Assembly: GCA_045588245.1 (NCBI GenBank)
Contig: JAZNDW010000012.1
Location: 1-64,000, forward strand
DNA length: 64,000 nucleotides
Origin: DTU064 sp045588245
GTDB taxonomy: Bacteria > Bacillota > Clostridia > Oscillospirales > CAG-272
Reading direction: 5' to 3'
Part shown: positions 15,046 to 22,362 of the stretch, piece after piece
Numbering within the stretch: the stretch's first letter is position 1
How the letters are laid out: every line of letters begins with the position of its first letter
The notes under the pieces: model-generated
Database searches by the model: none
What the model was told of the DNA's origin: nothing
Seen by the model: only the letters and a program-made list of their open reading frames with translations
Translations under genes and position numbers: made by a program

Positions 15046-16757
15046 AATTATCGGCTTTTATGTTATCTGAAATGAATCACGTACACGACAAATATTTGCT
15101 TGAAGCCGCCGAGGTGCAAAGTGATTCTCATAACACACCGCTCTATATTGTCGGTACAAATGAATCGACACCAATGGAAAAGTTTAAGAGTATCCTGTCC
15201 GTTGTCGCGTGCATCGTGTTGACGGCTGCGATTACGATTGCTTTTGTCTTGATGCGTAACAGCATATCCTCCCCCGGCGACGACAGCCAAAATCCTATAG
15301 ATTCATTTTTGACGGGTACGGATGTCGATGATTCCGAAACAACGGTTGTCACCGATGAATCCACATACGAAACGGAAACGACACCACCCGAAACAGAAAC
15401 AGACACGCCGGAAACAGAAACAGATCCACCGGAAACAGAAACAGATCCACCGGAAACGGAAACTGATCCGCCGGAAACGGAAACTGATCCGCCGGAAACG
15501 GAAACGGATCCGCCCGAAACAGAGACGGATCCGCCGGAAACGGAAACGGATCCGCCGGAAACGAAGCCGAATCCTCCCGAAACGGAAACTGATCCGCCCG
15601 AAACGGAGCCGGCACCACCCGAAGACTCAAATATTATTGCCGGCGGCAAATGGGATGGGGGTCCTGTAACTTGGAAAATAACAACGGACGGTGAGCTTAT
15701 AATTTCGGGTAACATGTATATACAGGGAAAGTCAAGCTATATTTGGAAGGATTATTCCGATGTTGTCACAAAAATCATAGTGGAAGACGGTATAACAAAG
15801 ATTCCCAATTATGCATTTAAGGATATGACGAACGTAACCGAAGTTTACTTGAGCAATACGCTTAAATCGATCGGAGAGGAAGCATTTGCGAATTGCACGG
15901 GGATAGAATCCATCGCTTTGCCGTCAAGCTTGACCTCCATTGATATGAATGCTTTCTGGCAGTGCGAGAATCTGGTCAGCGTTGAATTCCCTATAGACAG
16001 TCAACTGACCGAGATCGGTAATTATGCGTTTGCGGAAACGGGAATCGAAGTATTTACAGCTTACCCAACCTTGCAGACGATCAAAGCCCACGCTTTTTCC
16101 GAATGTGAATCATTACATACCGTTTATCTTGGCGGAGGCATTTCTGCTGTTAAATCGAGAGCTTTTGAAAATTGCACGGGCTTGAAAAACGTTTATTTGG
16201 GAGAATCGTTGACTGAAATCGGACCGTTAGCCTTTAACGGATGTAATGTAGTAACTACCCTTGAATTGAACACGGATGTGTACGGCGAATTTCCGAGATT
16301 ACCTTCACTCACCACACTGGTGATCGGCGGAAACAGAACAACGACGGGACATTTTTCAGATTGCCCGCTGTTGTCCGACGTAACGATCACAGCGCTGATA
16401 ACCACTATTACCGCCCGTGCGTTCAATAACTGCGGCTTACTTAAAAGCATTATGCTTCCCGATACTGTAAAAACCATAAAAGCAAGTGCTTTCCGTGATT
16501 CCGGACTTGAAAAGATCACTATTCCGGCCTCCGTGTCGTTGATCGATATTGCTGCATTTTACAATTGTCCGCTGCAGGAGATCACATTTGAAGGTGACCC
16601 TCCCGAAGGATGTGAAGGTATGTTAAGCTGTGACGATACGTTAAATAGAGGAACAGTTACCGTTTATTATCCTGCGGATAATCCGAATTGGACTGACGAG
16701 GTCTTAAATTCGCTCGGCGATAATATCACAGCGGTCGCAAAACAGCTTGATAGTTGA
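15042..16757 (+). CDS. One-pass membrane protein: anti-sigma-like tail, PPETETD stalk, leucine-rich-repeat ectodomain
   Basis: 571 residues. About 48 cytoplasmic residues with DKYLLEAA at 16-23, one membrane helix (about 49-71), a stalk of about twelve seven-residue PPETETD repeats (114-193), then a BspA-type LRR_5 domain from about 200 to the end (repeats such as IPNYAFKDMTNVTEVYLSN and SIGEEAFANCTGIESIALP). Translation is coupled to the sigma factor. By position and topology it is the likely anti-sigma factor. The LRR head on a rigid stalk would sense or bind something outside the wall. The anti-sigma role is inference; topology and repeats are seen directly. Confidence 0.85.
   Translation: MKLSAFMLSEMNHVHDKYLLEAAEVQSDSHNTPLYIVGTNESTPMEKFKSILSVVACIVLTAAITIAFVLMRNSISSPGDDSQNPIDSFLTGTDVDDSETTVVTDESTYETETTPPETETDTPETETDPPETETDPPETETDPPETETDPPETETDPPETETDPPETETDPPETKPNPPETETDPPETEPAPPEDSNIIAGGKWDGGPVTWKITTDGELIISGNMYIQGKSSYIWKDYSDVVTKIIVEDGITKIPNYAFKDMTNVTEVYLSNTLKSIGEEAFANCTGIESIALPSSLTSIDMNAFWQCENLVSVEFPIDSQLTEIGNYAFAETGIEVFTAYPTLQTIKAHAFSECESLHTVYLGGGISAVKSRAFENCTGLKNVYLGESLTEIGPLAFNGCNVVTTLELNTDVYGEFPRLPSLTTLVIGGNRTTTGHFSDCPLLSDVTITALITTITARAFNNCGLLKSIMLPDTVKTIKASAFRDSGLEKITIPASVSLIDIAAFYNCPLQEITFEGDPPEGCEGMLSCDDTLNRGTVTVYYPADNPNWTDEVLNSLGDNITAVAKQLDS
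15381..15620 (+). repeat. 21-bp tandem repeat encoding the PPETETD stalk
   Basis: About eleven to twelve imperfect copies of a 21-base unit close to GATCCACCGGAAACAGAAAC. Copies differ mostly at third codon positions (cca/ccg/ccc, aca/acg, gaa/gag), so the protein repeat is kept under selection. Such arrays can change copy number by slippage, altering stalk length in steps of seven residues without breaking the frame. Confidence 0.85.
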
Positions 16758-16783
16758 TTAATATATTCTCGAAAAACGCCCTC

Positions 16784-16812
16784 TTGAAATGTTTTTGCGT
16801 TTATGGTAGAAT
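16784..16812 (+). promoter_or_regulatory. Promoter of the cyclophilin gene
   Basis: TTGAAA (16784-16789) and TAGAAT (16807-16812) with a 17-bp spacer, 34 bases before the ATG. Confidence 0.7.
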
Positions 16813-16846
16813 CATTCCGTAAAATAAACATTAACGGAGCGATATT

Positions 16847-17350
16847 ATGGCAAATACAAAAATAGCTATCGAAGTTGAAAATTTCGGCACGATCAAAGCC
16901 GAGCTTTATCCCGAGCATGCGCCTCTGTCCGTTGAGAATTTTCTCCGTCTTATCGGTGAGGATTTCTATTCGGGACTTATTTTCCACAGAGTTATCCCCG
17001 GATTTATGATCCAGGGCGGCGGCATGGATGAAAATATGAAGGGCAAGCACGCGCCTGCGATAAAGGGTGAGTTTTCCGCAAACGGCGTAGAGAACAAGCT
17101 CCTGCACACACGCGGCACGCTTTCCATGGCGAGAACGAGCGATCCGAACTCTGCATCGAGCCAGTTTTTCATCATGCATGAAGATGCACCGCACCTTGAC
17201 GGTCAGTACGCGGCGTTCGGCAGAGTGACCGACGAGGAAAGCCTTGCTGTCGTTGATAAGATCGCAAGCGTCAGAACGGGATATCTCGGATGGTTTGCAG
17301 ACGTGCCGAAACAGCTCGTTAAGATCGCACGTGCTTATGTGATCGAATAA
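16847..17350 (+). CDS. Cyclophilin-type peptidyl-prolyl cis-trans isomerase
   Basis: 167 residues, cytoplasmic (no signal peptide). Typical bacterial cyclophilin: FHRVIPGFMIQGGG near residue 46 carries the catalytic Arg, followed by HTRGTLSMARTSDPNSASS, SQFFIMHEDAPHLDGQYAAF and GRVTDEE. It speeds proline isomerisation during folding. It is transcribed alone from its own promoter to its own terminator. Confidence 0.93.
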   Translation: MANTKIAIEVENFGTIKAELYPEHAPLSVENFLRLIGEDFYSGLIFHRVIPGFMIQGGGMDENMKGKHAPAIKGEFSANGVENKLLHTRGTLSMARTSDPNSASSQFFIMHEDAPHLDGQYAAFGRVTDEESLAVVDKIASVRTGYLGWFADVPKQLVKIARAYVIE

Positions 17351-17375
17351 AACCGAAGCATATTTAGTAAGAAAT

Positions 17376-17410
17376 ACACCGATATAACAGCGTGTTATGT
17401 CGGTGTGTTT
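17376..17410 (+). terminator. Terminator of the cyclophilin gene
   Basis: ACACCGATATAACA and TGTTATGTCGGTGT (14 bp, one wobble) around GCG, followed by GTTTTATTT. Confidence 0.8.
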
Positions 17411-17485
17411 TATTTGCCGGACGTCTTTATGTAGTGTCATCCAAAATTAACCGATACAAAATCTTGATTAATATTAATGAACTTA

Positions 17486-17514
17486 TTGCAAAATAAAGCG
17501 AATTATAGTATAAT
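17486..17514 (+). promoter_or_regulatory. Promoter of the coaE operon
   Basis: TTGCAA (17486-17491) and a perfect TATAAT (17509-17514) with a 17-bp spacer, about 80 bases before coaE. Confidence 0.75.
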
Positions 17515-17592
17515 AAAATAAGATTATTATGGATAGGTGTAAGTTTTGATAGCTTGACAGCCGATCCGGCGTGAAAGGGTCGTGATCAGTAT

Positions 17593-18186
17593 ATGATAGT
17601 TATTGGGCTCTGCGGAGGATCGGGCGCAGGAAAGACGACGGTAACCGAAACCATGAGTCGACTCGGCGCCGAAATAATAGATACCGACCGCGTGTACCGC
17701 GAGCTTTGCGTGCAGGGCTCGGAGTGCTTGTGCGAGCTTGCCGACGCTTTCGGCGGCGATATCATCGGACGTGACGGAGGGCTTGACCGCAAGCGGCTTG
17801 CAGCTTTGGTCTATAATAATACCGAAGCACGAACCCGACTCAACGAAATAACGCATAAATACATCAAAGCCGAAACGGTCAGCCGTATCGAAAAAAGCCG
17901 TCATAACGGCGCACTTGCCGTCGTTGTTGACGCACCGCTTCTTTTTGAATCGGGCTTTGATGCGCTGTGCGATACGACCGTATGCGTCGTTGCCGAAAGG
18001 GAAACGAGAATTGACCGCATCGTCGAACGCGACGGCATCAGCCGCGAGCACGCAGCGTCAAGGATAGACGCGCAGTATTCCGAAGAATTTTTGCGCGGCA
18101 GATGCGAATATATATTGGAAAATAACGGCACGTTCGATTCGCTTGCCGAATCGGCAGCCGGGCTGTATGCCGAAATTGTAAAATAA
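17593..18186 (+). CDS. coaE: Dephospho-CoA kinase
   Basis: Last step of coenzyme A synthesis: phosphorylates the 3' hydroxyl of dephospho-CoA with ATP. 197 residues, usual length. P-loop GLCGGSGAGKTTV at 5-17, the substrate-binding DTDRVYREL, and the conserved VVVDAPLLFESG near residue 115. It heads a run of closely spaced rightward genes (transglycosylase 9 bases on). The ribosome site is weak (GTGATC). Confidence 0.92.
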   Translation: MIVIGLCGGSGAGKTTVTETMSRLGAEIIDTDRVYRELCVQGSECLCELADAFGGDIIGRDGGLDRKRLAALVYNNTEARTRLNEITHKYIKAETVSRIEKSRHNGALAVVVDAPLLFESGFDALCDTTVCVVAERETRIDRIVERDGISREHAASRIDAQYSEEFLRGRCEYILENNGTFDSLAESAAGLYAEIVK

Positions 18187-18195
18187 GGTGGCAGA

Positions 18196-18774
18196 ATGAT
18201 CAAAAAAACGATAATAAGCAGTATTACCGTCATAATTATTGCAGCTCTTTCCGTTGGTGTCGGTTTTTTGATCGACGAGATTTATGACGGTATCGACAGA
18301 AAAAATCATCCGAGAGAATATGCCGAGTACGTAACAAAATATTCAAAAGCATACGGTGTCCCCGAATACATCGTTTACGCAGTGATAAAAACCGAAAGCG
18401 ATTTTGATTCAAGCGCCGTTTCGGGCGCGGGCGCTATCGGACTTATGCAGCTCATGCCGTCTACTTTCAGCGAGCTGTGCGGTCTTTTGGGTGATAATTA
18501 TGAAGAGGGAATGCTCTACGATCCCGAAACGAACATAAAATACGGCACGTACTATTTGTCTTATCTGTACGGTATCTATGCTCGGTGGCCTACGGTTTAT
18601 GCGGCATACAATGCAGGCATGGGTACCGTTGACAAGTGGCTGCTTGACAGCAAATATTCAAACGACAGAATGAGTCTTCATACGATACCGTATGAAGAAA
18701 CACGAAACTTCGTCGCAAACGTAACAGCGGCAGCCGAACTTTATACGAAGCTATATTATTCCGCAACGAAATAG
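18196..18774 (+). CDS. Membrane-anchored lytic transglycosylase (SLT domain)
   Basis: 192 residues: an N-terminal membrane anchor or signal (about 5-28), then a Slt70-type catalytic domain. The catalytic Glu is in YAVIKTESDFDSSAVSGAGA, followed by GLMQLMPSTF and AAYNAGMGTV. It cleaves the glycan strands of peptidoglycan to give anhydromuramic ends. GGTGG lies just before the ATG. It resembles the YjbJ/CwlP-type enzymes of Firmicutes. Confidence 0.92.
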   Translation: MIKKTIISSITVIIIAALSVGVGFLIDEIYDGIDRKNHPREYAEYVTKYSKAYGVPEYIVYAVIKTESDFDSSAVSGAGAIGLMQLMPSTFSELCGLLGDNYEEGMLYDPETNIKYGTYYLSYLYGIYARWPTVYAAYNAGMGTVDKWLLDSKYSNDRMSLHTIPYEETRNFVANVTAAAELYTKLYYSATK

Positions 18775-18804
18775 ATCAGTATTAACCGAAAGGAGACACT
18801 AACA

Positions 18805-20217
18805 ATGTCAGAAGCAACAAAACAACTAAAAGAGCAGCTTTTTTCCAAGAAAAAGAGCGCATACGAAGTCAGAAATTCCGCACATCTTGATGCGGCTTAC
18901 GACTTCGCAAAGAATTACGCCGATTTTATCGACGCCGCGAAAACAGAACGCGAAGCTGTTATCGAAGGCGTAAAGATTCTGCAGGCACACGGTTTTAAGC
19001 CCTACGCTCTCGGCGACGCAGTTGCCGCAGGCGACAAGCTTTACTATAATAATCGCGGCAAGTGCCTCATCGCTTTCGTTATCGGTTCCGAGCCTATCGA
19101 AAACGGTATCAGAATTTCCGCAGCTCACGTTGATTCTCCCCGTATCGACTTAAAACAGCATACGCTTTATGAAGATTCAGGCTTCGGTTACTTCAAAACG
19201 CATTACTACGGCGGTATCAGAAAGTATCAGTGGACGACGATTCCGTTAGCACTTCACGGCGTAGTTATCAAGGCGAACGGCGAGTCCGTTGACGTTGTTA
19301 TCGGTGAAGACGAAAGCGATCCCGTATTCTGCATCACGGATCTTTTGCCGCATCTTGCAAAGGATCAGGCAACACGTCCGCTCGAAGCCGCTTTCACGGG
19401 TGAGGGACTCAATATCCTTATCGGCTCGCGTCCTTATGCAACCGACGACGATCCTTACGAAACGTCCAACCCCGACGAAAGAGTAAAGCTCGCTATCATG
19501 AAGTACTTCTTCGATAAGTACGGCATCACCGAAACCGATTTTATCTCCGCGGAGCTTTCTATCGTTCCCGCAGGAAAATCCCGCGATATCGGTCTTGACC
19601 GTGCGCTTCTCGGCGCATACGGTCACGATGACAGAGTTTGCGCGTACCCCATTCTTATGGCGACAGCAGAGCTTGAAAATCCCGAAAAGACGGCTATGTG
19701 CATCTTCGCGGATAAAGAAGAAACGGGAAGCCAGGGCAACACAGGTATGCAGGCATCGACTCTCGTTGACGTAATTGCGGAGATCTCAAAGGCTCTCGGC
19801 GCAGACGAGCGCATCGTCAGAGCGAATTCTCTGTGCCTCTCTGCGGACGTTGCCGCAGGATATGATCCGCTTTATCCCGAAGTATACGAGCGCCGTAACA
19901 GCGCTATCTGCGGATGCGGTGTAACTCTCACCAAGTTCACGGGCAGCCGCGGCAAGGGCGGTACAAGCGATGCTTCCGCCGAAACCGTATATAAGCTCCG
20001 TCACATCTTCGATGAAGCAGGTGTCGTATGGCAGACAGCCGAGCTCGGTAAGGTAGACCAGGGCGGCGGCGGAACCGTTGCTATGTACATAGCTAACCAG
20101 AATATTGACACAATAGATCTTGGTGTGCCCGTTCTTTCCATGCACGCCCCCTTCGAGATCATCTCGAAGATCGACCTTTACGAAGCGTATCTCGCTCATA
20201 AGGCGTTCAACAAATAA
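18805..20217 (+). CDS. M18-family aminopeptidase
   Basis: 470 residues. Dinuclear zinc aminopeptidase that removes acidic or other N-terminal residues from peptides in the cytoplasm. The metal-ligand and catalytic regions are visible: SAAHVDSPRIDLKQ (His and catalytic Asp), FADKEETGSQGNTGMQ (tandem Glu), SADVAAGYDPLY, and VLSMHAPFEIISKIDLYEAY (C-terminal His). Good ribosome site AAAGGAGA. Longer than the DNPEP-type mean and like the clostridial M18 group. Confidence 0.92.
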   Translation: MSEATKQLKEQLFSKKKSAYEVRNSAHLDAAYDFAKNYADFIDAAKTEREAVIEGVKILQAHGFKPYALGDAVAAGDKLYYNNRGKCLIAFVIGSEPIENGIRISAAHVDSPRIDLKQHTLYEDSGFGYFKTHYYGGIRKYQWTTIPLALHGVVIKANGESVDVVIGEDESDPVFCITDLLPHLAKDQATRPLEAAFTGEGLNILIGSRPYATDDDPYETSNPDERVKLAIMKYFFDKYGITETDFISAELSIVPAGKSRDIGLDRALLGAYGHDDRVCAYPILMATAELENPEKTAMCIFADKEETGSQGNTGMQASTLVDVIAEISKALGADERIVRANSLCLSADVAAGYDPLYPEVYERRNSAICGCGVTLTKFTGSRGKGGTSDASAETVYKLRHIFDEAGVVWQTAELGKVDQGGGGTVAMYIANQNIDTIDLGVPVLSMHAPFEIISKIDLYEAYLAHKAFNK

Positions 20218-20244
20218 TCAACGAAAAGGCTGAAATAACGAAAC

Positions 20245-21318
20245 ATGCTTACAAAACTCAGGGAAGCGGAAACGAGATTCAACGAAATAGAAGCTGCGCT
20301 GTCGAACCCCGACGTATTCTCCGACATGGAGGAATATAAGCGTCTTACACGCGAGCGTAAACTTTTGGCTCCCGTTATTGAAAAATACCGTGAATATAAG
20401 GTGTGCGACGTGGCTATCACCGAAGCGAAGGAGCTTTCCCAATGCGGCGAGCCTGAGCTTGAGGCTCTTGCATACGAGGAGCTGACGGAGAAAAAAGCAG
20501 AACTCGAACGCATTTCAGAGGAGCTTAAGATCCTTCTTTTGCCCCGTGACCCTGACGACGACAAAAACGTTATCCTTGAGATCCGCGCAGGCGCGGGAGG
20601 CGAAGAGGCTGCGCTCTTTGCCTCCGTGCTTGCCAGAATGTATACGATGTATTCCGACTCAAAGCGCTTCAAAACGGAGATCATCAGTGCGAACGAAACG
20701 GAGCTCGGCGGATACCGCGAGCTAACGCTTATGATCTCGGGTGAGGGGGCGTACACCCGATTTAAGTTTGAATCGGGCGTGCACCGCGTACAGCGCGTTC
20801 CCGAAACGGAATCGCAAGGAAGAATACACACCTCAACGGCGACCGTTGCCGTGTTGCCGGAGGCTGAGGAGGTTGAAGTTGAGATCAACCCCGCAGACCT
20901 GATCATTGAAACGCAAAAATCGAGCGGCGCGGGCGGTCAGCACGTCAACAAGACCGAGTCTGCGATCCGCTTGATCCATAAGCCGACGGGTATCGTCATC
21001 GAATGTCAGGACGAGCGAAGTCAGCATAAAAACAAGGATAAAGCGATGAAGCTCTTACGTGCGAAGCTTTATGATATGAAACGCACCGAGCAGGCGGATA
21101 AGATCGCCGCAGACCGTAAAAGCCAGGTCGGCACAGGCGATAGAAGCGAGCGTATTCGCACCTATAATTATCCGCAGGGAAGAGTATCCGACCATAGGAT
21201 CGGACTGACGCTTTATTCGCTTGATAATTTTCTTAACGGAGATATTGATGCCATGATCGACGCCCTTATCACGGCGGACACGGCGGAAAAACTGAAAAAC
21301 GGAAAGCTCGCACTATGA
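20245..21318 (+). CDS. prfA: Peptide chain release factor 1
   Basis: 357 residues, standard length. It reads UAA/UAG stops and triggers peptide release. The GGQ loop is in GAGGQHVNKTESAIRL at about 230-245; the RF1 hallmark RVQRVPETESQGRIHTS precedes it, and the C-terminal RTYNYPQGRVSDHRIG is typical. The following gene overlaps by four bases. The usual partner prmC, which methylates the GGQ glutamine, is not adjacent. Confidence 0.96.
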   Translation: MLTKLREAETRFNEIEAALSNPDVFSDMEEYKRLTRERKLLAPVIEKYREYKVCDVAITEAKELSQCGEPELEALAYEELTEKKAELERISEELKILLLPRDPDDDKNVILEIRAGAGGEEAALFASVLARMYTMYSDSKRFKTEIISANETELGGYRELTLMISGEGAYTRFKFESGVHRVQRVPETESQGRIHTSTATVAVLPEAEEVEVEINPADLIIETQKSSGAGGQHVNKTESAIRLIHKPTGIVIECQDERSQHKNKDKAMKLLRAKLYDMKRTEQADKIAADRKSQVGTGDRSERIRTYNYPQGRVSDHRIGLTLYSLDNFLNGDIDAMIDALITADTAEKLKNGKLAL

Positions 21319-22349
21319 AAAACACCCTGTTGGTTAAAGATCCGTCGTTGCTCTCCGATATGACGAAAGCCGCAAAGCTGATCGCTGACGGTGGACTCGT
21401 CATTTTTCCGACGGAGACCGTATACGGACTCGGATGCAGCGCATACAACGCCGAGGCGGCGTATAACGTATACGAAGCGAAGTGCCGTCCGCACGATAAC
21501 CCCTTGATAGTCCACGTTTCCGCGCCAGAAGAAGCGGAAAATTTTGCATATACAACACCGCTTTACTATAAGCTTGCCCGTCAGTTCATGCCGGGCCCCA
21601 TCACATTAATATTAAAAAAGAAATCAGTCGTTCCGAGCGAAGTCACCGCAGGTGGTGACACCGTCGGTGTGCGCTGTCCGTCGCATCCCGTCGCACGTCA
21701 GCTCATTAAGCTTGCCGACGTACCTGTTGCGGCGCCGTCTGCGAATCTTTCGGGAAAGCCGTCGCCGACTTGCTTTTCGCATTGCGTTGACGACATGAGC
21801 GGCAGAGTCGATGCGATCATCGACGGCGGCGAATGCGCCGTCGGACTTGAATCGACCGTCGTTTTACTGACGGGAGAGGATTCCTTAAAAATTCTGCGTC
21901 CCGGTGCCGTCGACAGAGATGCACTTTTATGCGTCTGCTCTGACGTAACCGTTACGGACGGGCTTCGCCCCGGCGAAGCGCCGCTTTCGCCCGGAATGAA
22001 ATATAAGCATTATGCGCCGAAGTCTCCGCTCATACTGCTTGACGGAGAACGAAATGACGTTATTTCGTTTGTAAAAGAAGAGCTCAAAAGCAAAAACTGC
22101 CTTTTCATTTGCTATGAAGAGGATGCCGAATGCTTCGGCAGCGCGGCGTTGTCGCTCGGCGAAGAATCGGATATTGACAGCCACGCTCACCGTCTGTTTG
22201 CCGCGTTACGTCACGCGGACGATATATCGGAAACTCACGATGTTGACGTTATATATACATATATGCCGTCAGCTTCGGGCGGAGGACTTCTCCCCGCGAT
22301 ATATAACAGGCTTATCAGAGCTGCTGACCATACCGTAAAAAAAGTATAG
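21315..22349 (+). CDS. ywlC: Threonylcarbamoyl-AMP synthase (Sua5/YwlC)
   Basis: 344 residues. It makes L-threonylcarbamoyl-AMP from Thr, bicarbonate and ATP for the t6A37 modification of tRNAs reading ANN codons. YrdC domain about 10-200 (IFPTETVYGLGC, KCRPHDNPLIVH, VGVRCPSHPVA, APSANLSGKPSPT); C-terminal Sua5 domain about 230-340 after the linker SPGMKYKHYAPKSP. The ATG overlaps the prfA stop (ATGA), the common clostridial prfA-sua5 coupling. Confidence 0.94.
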   Translation: MKNTLLVKDPSLLSDMTKAAKLIADGGLVIFPTETVYGLGCSAYNAEAAYNVYEAKCRPHDNPLIVHVSAPEEAENFAYTTPLYYKLARQFMPGPITLILKKKSVVPSEVTAGGDTVGVRCPSHPVARQLIKLADVPVAAPSANLSGKPSPTCFSHCVDDMSGRVDAIIDGGECAVGLESTVVLLTGEDSLKILRPGAVDRDALLCVCSDVTVTDGLRPGEAPLSPGMKYKHYAPKSPLILLDGERNDVISFVKEELKSKNCLFICYEEDAECFGSAALSLGEESDIDSHAHRLFAALRHADDISETHDVDVIYTYMPSASGGGLLPAIYNRLIRAADHTVKKV

Positions 22350-22362
22350 AAAGAGAACAAGA

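Noticed and set aside
15143..15715. Long frames on the minus strand and in another plus frame across the PPETETD repeat
   Set aside because: A 21-bp repeat keeps all frames open; the products are simple repeats (SVSGGSV, RKRKRIR) with no start signals.
16667..17440. 257-codon minus-strand frame over the cyclophilin gene
   Set aside because: The plus strand encodes a standard cyclophilin with promoter and terminator; the minus product has no recognisable features.
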